A stretch of 64,000 bases of DNA from assembly GCA_032716605.1 (NCBI GenBank), contig CM064569.1, forward strand, positions 11,935,493-11,999,492, read 5' to 3'. Source of the DNA: Paralithodes platypus. Its lineage: Eukaryota > Arthropoda > Malacostraca > Decapoda > Lithodidae. Position 1 is the stretch's first letter; every line of letters starts with the position of its first letter. The notes under the pieces are model-generated. The model saw nothing but the letters and a program-made list of their open reading frames with translations. It had not been told where the DNA came from and searched no databases. Shown piece by piece: positions 41,164-52,100 of this stretch. The translations under genes were made by a program, and so were the position numbers.

Positions 41164-42066
41164 GTCAAAGTCACGGGAGAAAAGAAATTCCCATTTGGCA
41201 ACCGTCTTCCAACTTGTTCGAGCTAGTGCATTCCTGTAATGAATAACTAAATGATATACAATGATGCTAAAGACAACAGACTTCAGTATAAAACAGTAAA
41301 ATATATTGTATTTACCTTCTTCTAAACACAAACCTAATTGAATCACAAGTTTTAGCAATCAGCTGGTGAAATACATATTATTGCGGCCGAGCGTAAGGAA
41401 CGAAACGGTGGCGGGTAAGGGGAGGAAAGAGGAAGATGTTAGATAATGTACCATATATCTCCCATATAAAGCAATGTTATTATATCACATGTGTATAGGT
41501 TTGCAGCACTAGGCACATGTGAACAATGAGTACCTTGAACGTAGGTGTAAAGAAGATTATTGTAAAGAATATACGAAAATAATGTTTAGGGAGGCCAAGG
41601 AATTCAAACTCGTTTAAAGACCGTTCCACACACGGGATATCTTCCTACCCTTTCCCTCCCTTTACATTATTGTCAATTACAATAATGTGCCTTTATACCT
41701 ACGTTCAGGGTGTTCATTGTTCACATGTGCCTAGTACTACAAACCTATACACATGTGACATAACATTGCTTTATATGGGAGATATATGGTATATTATCTA
41801 ACATCCTCCTCTTTACTCCGCAACCGTTTCGTTCATGCGCTCGGCCACAACAATGTATTTCACCAGCTGACTGCTAATACTTGTGTTTCATTTAGGTTTG
41901 TGTTTAGAAGAAGGTAAATACAATTTATTTTACTGTTTTATACTGAAGTCTGTTGTCTTTAGCATCATTGTATATCATTTAGTTATTCATTACAGGAATG
42001 CACTAGCTCGAACAAGTTGGAAGACGGTTGCCAAACGGGAATTTCTTTTCTCCCGTGACTTTGACT
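41164..42066. repeat. Large inverted repeat (arms ~400 bp, spacer ~100 bp)
   Basis: Left arm 41164-41570 and right arm about 41672-42066 are inverted copies at high but imperfect identity (for example GGTTTGTGTTTAGAAGAAGG against its complement). Each arm keeps the same 60-70 codon frame (LCLEEGKYN...ALARTSWKTVAK), open on minus at 41358-41143 and on plus at 41883-42077, with no recognised family. Transcripts would fold into a long hairpin. The outer ends (GTCAAAGTCACGGGAG) show no TTAA. Confidence 0.85.
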
Positions 42067-42169
42067 TTTTTTTATAGAATATACCCCTCTATGCAACTCA
42101 ACCGCCTTACAAAACGAGAATCAAATTGTAAGTTCAATTTTTTCAACTATCATAATATTGTCATAGCAA

Positions 42170-42391
42170 TTAATCCCTTCTGTACCGGCGACGTATTTTT
42201 TGTTTTGTTGTGGCTACATTTAGACGATTTTATGAAGCTTAAGTGGATAAATGGTAGCTAAAAGGATGAATGGAGATAGTCTGTAACCTTTTAATTGGTA
42301 GACTTCCTTCCTACGCTGTAACGCTGACTAAAATCGTCTAATAGTTGCCAGAATAAAATTAAAAAGACGTCGCTGGTACAGAGGGGGTTAA
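42170..42391. repeat. TTAA-flanked MITE, CTTCTGTACCGGCGACGTC family, copy 3
   Basis: TTAA at 42170-42173 and 42388-42391; CCCTTCTGTACCGGCGACG at the left, reversed CCCTCTGTACCAGCGACGTC at the right. Confidence 0.85.
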
Positions 42392-42604
42392 ATTAATCAT
42401 TTCGTGAGCATATGCATTAGATAAAGAAGTCATATTTACAACTACTAGATATTCATTCCTTTATAGTTGTCCTTGATTTTCGTTATTTGTTAATGAGTCA
42501 TAAAAGGCTATGGATGCCAAATATCTTACGATCTACCATAAACTGTAGACTCTGACAGCCATTAAGACGTCTTTTTCTGACAGTTTGCCTTTGTGATATC
42601 GGGC

Positions 42605-42824
42605 CTATATCTCTGCTTCTTTTCACCTGACGATAGATTGAAACCCTTATCAGCTAATTTATCGATACTTAATGGACAATATGAAACTACTCTGTCTCGG
42701 TATCATATTAAGACCAAATTCTATATGATTAACACCATAGTTCACTACAAAATCTTCAAAATATCTGAAAAATAGTGATGGGAACTTTGCAATGCACCGT
42801 CAATTGAAAATAAACAGATTATAG
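42605..42824. repeat. CTATAG-type MITE with TTTTCAnCTGACGG ends, inverted copy (220 bp)
   Basis: Ends CTATATCTCTGCTTCTTTTC and, reversed, CTATAATCTGTTTATTTTCA. The interior matches 43386-43604 in reverse (GTATCATATTAAGACCAAAT; GATGGGAACTTTGCAATG). Confidence 0.75.
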
Positions 42825-43032
42825 TGAGTGTGTACTTTGACCCATTTTATCCAAATCAATGCGACGGCGTGGTTAATATATTTTGGCTAGCACTAGAAGA
42901 GTGTATTCAACTTTTAACCCCACTAATCCTTCCTAAAACCAATATATAATAGTTGAACGATATAATAGGATAATATAAAAAGTGGTGATATTGTACAGAA
43001 AGGATTACACTATCACAGATGCTTATATTTAA

Positions 43033-43244
43033 AGCCGGCATCACACGAACGCGTTTTCCCTCAACATTTATCCTTAACACTGGTCTGGCAGATTATGAGG
43101 TCAACTTTTAAGATAGTTAGGTTACCTAAATTCATCTACCATCAGTCTAGTTTCCGATACCAGTGCAAAATACTCCAGAAATGTTGCCAGAATTTTGTTG
43201 ATAAATGAATGTTGACCATAAAAGCTCTCCTGTGATATCGGCTT
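43033..43244. repeat. MITE with AGCCGGTATCACAC ends, copy 2 (212 bp)
   Basis: AGCCGGCATCACACGAACG at the left and reversed AAGCCGATATCACAGGAGAG at the right; same length as copy 1 and inverted relative to it. TTTAA/TTAAA flank the ends. Confidence 0.8.
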
Positions 43245-43385
43245 AAATTAAGTAAGTTCAGTTATAATAAGCAAACGACAAGCAACTGATTAAATAGATA
43301 AAGATTGACTGTTTTTCCAAAGTTAACGGCCAATAGATTAGTCAAGCTTCATGAAAGTTAGTTAATTTATACAGGCCAAGTATAA

Positions 43386-43604
43386 CTATAGTGTGTTTCT
43401 TTTCAACTGACGGTAAATTGCAAAGTTCCCATGCAGATTTTTCAGTTATTTTGAAGATTTTGTAGTGAAATATAGTGCTGATTATATAAACTTGGTTTTA
43501 ATATGATACAGAGACATAGTAGTTTCATATTGTTCCATTAAGTATCGATAAATCAGTAGCTAAGGGATTCAATTTACCGTCAGTTAAAATAAAACAGACT
43601 ATCG
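43386..43604. repeat. CTATAG-type MITE with TTTTCAnCTGACGG ends (219 bp)
   Basis: Ends CTATAGTGTGTTTCTTTTCA and, reversed, CGATAGTCTGTTTTATTTTA, both followed by ACTGACGGTAAATTG. Partner of 42605-42824. Confidence 0.75.
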
Positions 43605-43770
43605 TACAATTGCATGACACTGGTATGCATATTTTCAAGAATATTGTGTATGCGAAAGGGTTGAGCAAGATATACTAAAACATAATTGTCTACAAAATTA
43701 GGTATCAGCTATGCCATATTCACCAATTTTTATGTTTTGGGCGGGATATTCTTGAAGTAACTTTATTATT

Positions 43771-43772
<2 letters not shown>

Positions 43773-43856
<84 letters not shown>

Positions 43857-43866
43857 ACTGTATATA
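43773..43866. repeat. (TA)n microsatellite
   Basis: TA run broken by TATTATA and ending in TACTGTATATA. Confidence 0.95.
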
Positions 43867-43983
43867 CCATTCAATATACGTTATGATCTACACAAATTAA
43901 GAAAATACGCATCCATTATAATCAAGGTGAAAATGTACAACTCACCAAAATCAGTCTATGCAATGGTAGTATCTAATATCGCC

Positions 43984-44336
43984 GTTATGGGGATATGGGC
44001 CGGTTTTTCTACCCCACCTTCTCCCTCGTGTTTAGCACCATTATTTTTTTTAGATTTGAATACGTTCGGCCCATTAGTTTAGTGATTTTAGGAATTTACG
44101 CCCCATATTTTTGTCAATATTAAGATTGTTCGTGCCATTTAGGTGTCGATTTTTTTCCTGGCGAGCGAGAGCGAGCCTGTAATTTTAAGAGTAACCGGCT
44201 TTCGAAAAATTTACAAATTTATCTTGAAGGGGGGTCAAGGGGGTGTTGTTTACAGCTTGATGGAGGTCTAGGAAGGAAACTAAAAAATAATATATACAGT
44301 AGAAAACACAATGAGCAAATAAATACGCCCGTGGGT
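43984..44336. repeat. MITE, GCGAGCGATAGCGAGC family
   Basis: TTCTCCCTCGTGTTTAGCACC, CATTTAGGTGTCGATTTT, GGCGAGCGAGAGCGAGCC and CTTGATGGAGGTCTAGG in family order. Ends lack clear TTAA; it is joined head to tail with the next copy. Confidence 0.75.
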
Positions 44337-44694
44337 TGTTTTTCTATACTCCCTTCTCTCTCATGCTTCGCCCCATTAGTTTTCAGATCTTAAAATGTTT
44401 GCCCCATTAGTTTGTCAATGTTAAGACCTTCCGCTTCATGTCTCTGTCAATATTAAGGCCTTCCGTGCTATCTACAGTTGGTGTCAATTTTTTCCCTGGC
44501 GAACGAAAGTGAACCTGTAAATTATGAAAAACCAGCCTTCGGCCGGGACATTTGTCTACCGGAAAATGTACACATTGATCTAGAAGGGGGATCTAATGGA
44601 TGCGTTTTTAAGTTTGACCTAGGTCTAGGGAGGAAACTAGAAACATAATAGATTAATGAAAATATCGACAATAAAATTAACTATGCCCCCTTAA
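44337..44694. repeat. MITE, GCGAGCGATAGCGAGC family, second of a tandem pair
   Basis: TTCTCTCTCATGCTTCGCCC, GGCGAACGAAAGTGAACC (decayed core), GCCTTCGGCCGGG and a right end CTATGCCCCCTTAA with TTAA at 44691-44694. Confidence 0.75.
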
Positions 44695-44752
44695 AGATCT
44701 TCCCGGGACTTTGACTGTAGGTACTTTGTGCCGGATATTGATAATTGTATTT

Positions 44753-44756
<4 letters not shown>

Positions 44757-44810
<54 letters not shown>
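44757..44810. repeat. (TA)n microsatellite
   Basis: TA run directly abutting the T-run (A tail) of the minus-strand LINE fragment. Confidence 0.95.
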
Positions 44811-44817
<7 letters not shown>

Positions 44818-45300
44818 TAAGAGACAATGAACGGAGGAAGGAAAAACACATAAAACAAAAAGGTCCATGTGCCTAAAGGCATCCTCCATTCATAAAATGT
44901 TTGTAACAACTGGATTTAAACTTTTGTAGATTGTAAGTTTGTGGAAAGCAACTCGAGGGAAGTGAATTCCAAAGAGTAGTAGTTCTAGGGATAAATTAAT
45001 TTTGATAAGCAGAAGTTCTGCATTGAGGAGGAGAAAGTGTAAATTCATGGGCGCTCTCAGCTGCCCTAGTTCTACGGGCAAAGATGTGGAGAGGCGGCAC
45101 AATTGAAGCAAGTTCTTCGGAACAATTGCTGTGAAAATATCTGTAGAATAATGCAAGGGATGCAACGTTTCTTCGTATGGATAATGTAGGAAGGTCCTGT
45201 GTGATTGCAGGGTTATTGATTAATCTAATAGCTTTATTTTGAATTTTGTCCAACTGCCTCAATGCAACCACTCCACTTCCACGCCACAGAGGTGAACAGT
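44811..45300 (-). pseudogene. Jockey-type LINE, 3' fragment
   Basis: A T-run is followed by AAGAGACAATGAACGGAGG, matching the 3' end of the LINE at 23191-23680 with small differences, including frames for QLDKIQNKAIRLINNP. The fragment stops at 45300 and is bounded by (TA)n on both sides. 5'-truncated dead copy. Confidence 0.9.
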
Positions 45301-45670
45301 ATATATATATATATGTGTGTATTCACACGCTACCTATGTGTGCGAATATGTGTGACTAAATGCCTGTTCCCAGTTTATAAGCAGTATTCGGCTATGGAAG
45401 TGGGGTACATTTTAGATGTAGTTATTGATATGCGAGATTCCATAAATTATCTGCAGTTTATTGTCTTCAATTGAGGTTGAAATTAGATACTTTTTACTCA
45501 GTAGACTCACATTGATGCTTATTACACTATACACACATTGTAATAATAAGCAAAATACTGGCCTGATACAACACGATAATGCAAATTTAGACAGTCAATA
45601 ATAAGCATATATATATTATATAATGTATATATATATACCGGTATATAATATATATACATATATATAATAT
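45301..45670. other. (TA)n and (TG)n tracts; no gene
   Basis: A short TA run at 45301-45314 and a TA-rich stretch at 45608-45670 enclose AT-rich sequence without recognised frame. Confidence 0.5.
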
Positions 45671-45955
45671 ATCGTCCACACGTCATTTGACCCACACGTA
45701 ATTTCGGCCACACGTCATTTCGTCCATACGTCATATCCCATTCACGTCTTTTCGTCCACACGTCATTTGGCCTACACGTCTTTACGTCCATACGTCATTT
45801 CGTCCAGACGTCATTTGGCCCACACGTCATTTCAGCCACACATAATTTCTCCCACAAGTCATATCGCTTATAAGTCATTTCGCCCACACGTCATTTCGTC
45901 CACACGTCATTTCGTCCACACGTCATTTCGTCCACACGTTATTTCGGCCATTCTA
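45671..45955. repeat. 16-bp minisatellite, CACACGTCATTTCGTC
   Basis: About 17-18 degenerate units of CACACGTCATTTCGTC or CACACGTCATTTGGCC. Open frames on both strands are artefacts of the repeat. Each unit has a TGACGT half-site on the minus strand. Confidence 0.95.
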
Positions 45956-46074
45956 ATTAGGAAACTGGTATTGCTAACCTACATTTTGGGAACGTCAATC
46001 ATTATACTGTGCTCACTTATATTATTTGTCTTAGCTATCGGTAAGTTGCCTAGTCACCATTTTGATTGTGTGTT

Positions 46075-46563
46075 TATTTGTTTTTCTTTCTATATTTCAA
46101 CTACTCCCTCTCGGGCATAGGCTGAGAGCCTATACATTCTACCGCTCAACACGGTGAAGCCCGTGAGGTCTCGTTCCAGTCTAGGGAGTGAGATGTGTAA
46201 AGCACAGACTAACGGCTCAAAGCAGCCCCATCTCTGAAGCTGCCTTGCCTTCGTGCTTCACTGTCTCACGCCATAGACTCGGACCCTCACACTCACAACG
46301 CTACCTATTGAGCAATCAACTCACCAGGCATTGCCCCTCTGTAGCATATTTTGAATATGGAAATACTAATACAGTGCTATTTAATCAGGGAACAATAAGG
46401 GTATTTTTTGGGTGTTTCGGTGGGCTTTGTGGTAATGCACTGGTACTAGGTACAGCACAAACTCCATCCCAATAATACCTTCCCATTGACATATCGGGAT
46501 TCGAACCCAGGTCCATTGGATCACCAGTTCAGTGGCAAGACCACTCCACCATACCTCCCCTAA
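46075..46563 (-). mobile_element. tRNA-derived SINE, nearly full length
   Basis: On the minus strand it begins AGGGGAGGTATGGTGGAGTG with A-box-like TGGAGTGGTCTTGCC and B box GGGTTCGAATCCC. A body of about 400 bp follows, and the element ends CGAGAGGGAGTAGTTG with an A-rich tail. A 5'-truncated copy with a longer A tail lies at 54309-54743. Frames inside are not conserved. It depends on a LINE for retroposition; the partner is unknown. Confidence 0.8.
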
Positions 46564-46609
46564 CATTATGTAGCAAATTATGTTGTAAATGTTTTAAACG
46601 TGGCATAAA

Positions 46610-46941
46610 TATGATGAATAGATTTAGTAGTTTCACAATATTCCATTCAATGTCAAAAGGTCAGCTGCTAAGGGACTGAAATTCCCGTAAGGTGAAAATA
46701 AATATACTACAAGTAGTCCGAGAGATATAGGCTTATATTGTTTACAATAAATATACTACAAGTAGTCCGAGTGATATAGGCTTATATTGTTTACAATAAA
46801 TATACTACAAGTAGTCCGAGTGATATAGGCTTATATTGTTTACAATAAATATACTACAAGTAGTCCGAGAGATATAGGCTTATATTGTTTACAATAAATA
46901 TACTACAAGTAGTCCGAGAGATATAGGCTTATATTGTTTAC
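46610..46941. repeat. MITE remnant ending in five 49-bp tandem copies
   Basis: 46610-46696 resembles the interior of the CTATAG/TTTTCA MITE family (TTTAGTAGTTTCACAATATTCC). A 49-bp unit AATAAATATACTACAAGTAG...TTGTTTAC then repeats from 46697, 46746, 46795, 46844 and 46893. The unit contains the reverse of CCTATATCTCTCGG, i.e. the element terminus, so the end itself was multiplied. Confidence 0.85.
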
Positions 46942-47172
46942 AATACTTATCATTACACTTCATATGGATCAGAATGTAGCTATGCTGTTTATTTTGGTTG
47001 TAATACGGTTTCACTTTACTTTGTCTTAGAAATTAACACTTTGTGGGTGGGAATGTTTTTGAGACACATAGCTCAATTTTTTTCTTTTTTCTAGCATATT
47101 CAAATTTTGTCACTACACTTTATAATCATACCACACATCTTTCCAACGCACTTAATTTACCTCTATTGTACT

Positions 47173-47270
47173 TTGATTTTGGCTCTCTATCACTCTTTCA
47201 ACCTTGGGAGAAACACTTGTTACAGGCAGCTTAGTCCTTTGTCTCCTTCATGCACAACAAAATATCATAG
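47173..47270 (+). repeat. Jockey-type LINE 3' UTR fragment
   Basis: TGATTTTGGCTCTCTATCAC, CTCTTTCAACCTTGGGAG and TACAGGCAGCTTAGTCC correspond to the 3' UTR at 62247-62335. A very short, old 5'-truncated insertion. Confidence 0.65.
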
Positions 47271-47577
47271 ATTGAATCGCTTGTTGCTGTTGTGCCATCA
47301 ATATAATTAATACAAGTTTACAGCTTACACAGACTTCATCACATGTCTGGTATTGCTATATTAATTATAGGGAAGCAGTATTTTCTTATTTAGGAAATAA
47401 GGGACTCTCAATAATTATTGGTTAAAATCATAACTTTAATCATCATTATCCCTCAACCACAACCACAATCACAATGTGATTGTAATTATTTGCTAAACTT
47501 AATAACTTGCATATCTCGGAATTACATCATCTAAGTAACATGTTGTAGTCTACTGTAACTAACATTTTCATGATCTA

Positions 47578-47791
47578 CTATAGTCTATTCTCTGTAAGTA
47601 GGACATAAATCATGACCTCTAACCTCTGTAACTCACAAACAACTAGAGTAATCGAGCTAATATTTCTACCATTTGGGAATAGTTAGTCAAGGAATAGAGG
47701 CGGATATTTACAGCCAATTTGCTTTAGCCCTTTTTGAGTTACAGAGGATTGATTCATGATTTCTCGCCTAATTACAGCGAATAAACTATAG
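47578..47791. repeat. CTATAG-ended MITE, copy 2 (214 bp)
   Basis: CTATAGTCTATTCTCTGTAA and, reversed, CTATAGTTTATTCGCTGTAA. The interior (ATCGAGCTAATATTTCTACC) is also found at 54168-54188, a third partial member. Confidence 0.8.
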
Positions 47792-48137
47792 CTTGGTAAT
47801 AGAAAATAAAGCAACGCACACATATTGCGTGCTATGTATTTCCTTCCAAATAATGCCAGTCTGTTTATGGGTTTGTCGTTACAGTTACTAACTTATTGAA
47901 TTTATAATTCCTAATTTAAATTTTGTTCACATTTATAATTATCCAGCTGTGTACTGTAAGCACAATATTTGATATGCACATGAAGAGAAATCCAAATGGA
48001 AGGGTAGTGACGTTGTGGAGAATGGGAGGGACCAGGTAATGACGTCTATTGAGAGTTATCAGTTCACTTACAAACTCTATCCCTTCATGAACGGAGGTAA
48101 GCAATAAACTTATATGATATTAACTCCATAACTTTAC
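47792..48137. other. No gene seen
   Basis: AT-rich sequence without recognised frame. Confidence 0.4.
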
Positions 48138-48484
48138 TTAAGGGGCTAGTGCTTGGTTTTTGGTCTATATATTTATTTATTAATTAAGTGTTTAGTTTCC
48201 TCGCTACATCCATCAAGCTTTGAAAAACACCCTCTACACCCCCTTTCAAGATACAGTTGTAAATTTTTGGGTAGAAAAATGTCCTGGCCGAAGGCCGGTT
48301 CCTTCTAAAATTAGAGGCTCGCTTTCGCTCGCCAGGAAAATATCGACACCTAAAGGGCACGAAAGGTTTTAATATTGACAAAAAAATGAGGCAAAAGGTT
48401 TAAATCGCCAAACTAACGGAACGAACGTCTTAATGCCTCAAAAATAATATGCTAAACAAGAGGGAGAAGGGGTCCCATCTAACT
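48138..48484. repeat. TTAA-type MITE, GCGAGCGATAGCGAGC family
   Basis: Left TTAAGGGGCTAGTGCTTGG (close to 17371). GGCCGAAGGCCGG, GGCTCGCTTTCGCTCGCC and ATCGACACCTAAAGG are present. The right end (AGAAGGGGTCCCATCT) lacks a clear TTAA. Confidence 0.8.
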
Positions 48485-48512
48485 ATCTCTTACTCCCTAT
48501 CATTCATATAAA

Positions 48513-48527
48513 GTATATATATATACA

Positions 48528-48585
<58 letters not shown>

Positions 48586-48588
48586 TGT

Positions 48589-48631
<43 letters not shown>

Positions 48632-48667
48632 ATATATATATAATATAATACAGTATATATATATATT
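48513..48667. repeat. (TA)n microsatellite
   Basis: Long TA run with TACAGTATA, TATCTATA and TAATATA interruptions. Confidence 0.95.
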
Positions 48668-48854
48668 TTTTTTTGTATGTATCTATTTCTTTTATCCATT
48701 ATAATTCTTACCCTCATCCAGGTTCGACCTGACAGACAGGACGAGAGTTCATGTTTTAACCCATAGCCCCTCTTCTTGAATGTAGGTCGTGTATTTGTGA
48801 GATATACTACAGTATATACATAGTAATACTTTCGAACTCTTTCCTTACATCTAT

Positions 48855-49021
48855 CTTTCCCTCGTACTGTGACTTAAATTGCTTCAAACTCTGTGTGTCC
48901 AGACATTTTGAGCCTTGACTTATTGTACCTTGAATTTTACTGTCTATCACTTTTGAAATTGTTTGGAGAGACACTTGCTACAGGCAGCTTTGTCTCCTAT
49001 GTAGACATACAGAACAAAATA
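48855..49021 (+). pseudogene. Jockey-type LINE, last codons and 3' UTR (truncated copy)
   Basis: GACTTAAATTGCTTCAAACT and CTGTGTGTCCAGACATTTTG match 62190-62230, the C-terminal codons (DLNCFKLCVSRHF) and 3' UTR of the LINE at 60034-62356. It ends in an A-rich tail leading into (TA)n. Heavily 5'-truncated. Confidence 0.85.
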
Positions 49022-49027
49022 AAATAA

Positions 49028-49122
<95 letters not shown>

Positions 49123-49153
49123 TATATATATATCTATCTATCTATCTATCTAT
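49022..49153. repeat. (TA)n and (ATCT)n microsatellite
   Basis: TA runs then (ATCT)n at 49132-49153. It abuts the 3' end of the minus-strand RTE-like LINE and may include that element's simple-repeat tail. Confidence 0.9.
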
Positions 49154-52100
49154 ATGCTCAGGCCCAATCCCCATTTTGGGGGTAGCCGACTCAAGACAGA
49201 GCAAGAACAGGGAAAACACAAAAACAACATAAAACAAAAAATAAACACAGATAAAAAACACAAACTCTCACACATCCAGGTCACCCAGGAGAAGACCCAG
49301 AGACCAGGGTTACCAAGGTCGCTCCAGCACTCCCCCGGCCCCTGACCACCAGGAGAGGTTCCGATCTCGGCAGGCAGACATGCAGCGGAGCCAAAGCGAC
49401 AAGCCCTCCCACCACACTTCCAGGCACACCCTTCATATTAATCGTCTCCCCGGGCCAGGCGCCTGATGGACTATTATCTAGTCCAACTTGCGCCCGACCC
49501 CTTACTCCAAATGACCACGTGTTCACTAAACTATTCACAAGCATTCTCCATTCACTCCTGTCCACCACCACTTCCCCTGCCTGATCTATAGTCATTCCTC
49601 TATCATCCAAAGCCTTTCTTACACAGTCTCTCCATCTCAATGGGGGTCTTCCTGCCCTTCTATCTCCCCTTGTACCTGACTCACATATTCTCTTTGTAAG
49701 CCTTTCATCTCCCATTCGTTCAACATGACCATACCAGCTCAGCACCCTTCTGTCCACTCTGGCTGACAAATGTTCCTGCTGCCCCACTCTCCTACGTATC
49801 TCTTCATTTCTCAATCTGTCTCTACGAGTAACTCCACACATACTCCTCAAGCAGCTCATCTCCATCACATCCAGCCCTCTTTTCTCCTTTTTCTTCAGAG
49901 CCCATGTCTCAGCCCCATACATCACTGTTGGCACAACAATTCCTTGATACAGTGCACTTTTTACTTTCACTCCGAGATTTCTCGTCTTTCACATACTTCC
50001 CATTGCTCCGAAAACCTTCTTTCCTTCACACACTCTCTGTTTTACCTCCACTTCCATACCTCCACTCCTGCTTATTGTTCCTCCTAGATATTTAAAACAC
50101 TCTACTTGTTCCAATATTTCCCCATCCAGCCTCACATCTAGATTCACCCTATGCTCTCCCCTATTACACACCATTACTTTACTTTTATTGACGTTCACCT
50201 TCAGTTTCCTCCTTCCACAAACCACACCAAACTCTTTGACTACCCACTGCAGTTTCTCATCAGAATCCGCCACCAATGCTGTGTCATCAGCGAACAGCAA
50301 CTGATTCAACTCCCAATCTCTACCATTCTTTCCTACTAAACCCAATCCTCTTCCCATAGTTCTCCTTTTCACCTCCCTCACCACACCATCCATAAACATA
50401 TTAAACAGCCATGGTGACATTACACAACCCTGTCGCAAACCTACCTTTACCTCAAACCATTCACTCAACTCACCATTTCCTACTCTCACACATGCTCTGC
50501 TCCCTTCATAAAAACTCTTAACTGCTTCTAACAAATTTCCTCCAATTTCATAAATCCTTAACACCTTCCACATTGCTTCACGGTCCACACGATCATATGC
50601 TTTTTCCAAGTCCATAAAAGCCCAAAATATCTCCTTATGCTTCTCTAAATACTTCTCGCATAACTGTCTTACTGCAAACATCTGATCCACGCACCCTCTT
50701 CCCCTCCTAAAACCGCACTGTTCTTCTCCTATTGCAACTTCCGTACACTTTATTATCCTCTCTATCAACACCCTGTCATACAGCTTTCCAACCACTGACA
50801 ATAAACTAATACCTCTATAACTTGAACACTCCTGCCGATCTCCCTTCCCCTTGTACAACGGCACAATACATGCACTCTTCCAGTCTATTGGTACCATTGA
50901 CACAGCAAAGCACACATTGAAAAGTCTCACCAACCAATCTATTATCACATCTCCACCCTTCTTTATACACTCCACAGCAATACCATCCAAACCTTCTGCT
51001 TTTCCCGCTCTCATTTGTTTCACTGCTTCTTTCACCTCATTTTCCTCAATCCTTTCATTCATTCCCTGCCACCTGGGTGGCCTGGGTAACCTATCTCCAT
51101 CCACCTCTGCTTCAATCACTGCTTCTCTTCCATCTCTTGTATTTAACAAAGATTCAAAATACTCGGCATATCTTTTCCTCACTTCAACTGGTTCCACTAG
51201 TAATTCTCCATTTTCATCTTTCACTGACTCTTCCCTCTTTTGTCCTCCTTTCCTTACTTTATTTACCTCCTTCCAGAACATCTTCTTTCGTTCTTCAAAA
51301 TTCTCACTCAGCCTTTGGCCCCACCTTTCGTTTGCATCTTTTTTCGCTTCTCTAATTTTCCGTTTTGCCTCTCTCCTTTTCTCCTTGTACCTCTCCCATA
51401 CCTCAACACTACCATCCTGTAAAACCCTCTCAAAACACTGTCTCTTCTCCTCAACTGCCTTTCTCACCATATCATTCCACCACTCGCTTCCCTTCCTGAT
51501 ACCTCTGCCTCCTACTTTCCTTTTGCCGCATACTACCTCTGCACTTGCTTTCACTCCTTCCTTAAACTGTTGCCATTCAACCTCTACTTCTCTCTCTTCC
51601 ATCTCTCTCACTTCCATCCACTTTTCATTTAGTCTTTCCTTGTACTCCCTCTCTTTTTCACTCTTCTCTAACTCACTAACTTTTATTACCTCTCTTACTT
51701 CACGCTTGTCTCTTATTCTCCTGTAACTCTTAACTCTTAGCTTTCCCTCCACCAGGTAATGATCTGACATACCCTCCGCCTCACCTCTCATCACATTCAC
51801 ATCCAGCAGTCTACACAATCTTTCCCTTGTCACCAGCACATAATCCATCAATGCCCTCTCTACAATCTCTCCCCTCACAAGTCTATGCCAGGTGTACTTG
51901 TGTATACGCCTTTTTTTGAAGAACGTATTACCTACACTCAATCTACACTCTTCACATACATTTTTCAGTCTTTCTCCACTCTCGTTTACACCATCCACAC
52001 CAAAACTACCGATGACTCCCTCAACAGGCTCATTTCCTACCCTAGCATTTAGGTCCCCTAAAACTATAACATTTTCATTTTCATCAAACCCTTGTAGACA

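Noticed and set aside
45671..45955. CRISPR-like array
   Set aside because: Short degenerate 16-bp units without unique spacers in a eukaryotic context; it is a minisatellite.
50851..51726. 291-codon plus-strand frame
   Set aside because: Ser/Phe/Leu-rich shadow of the RTE-like ORF on the opposite strand.
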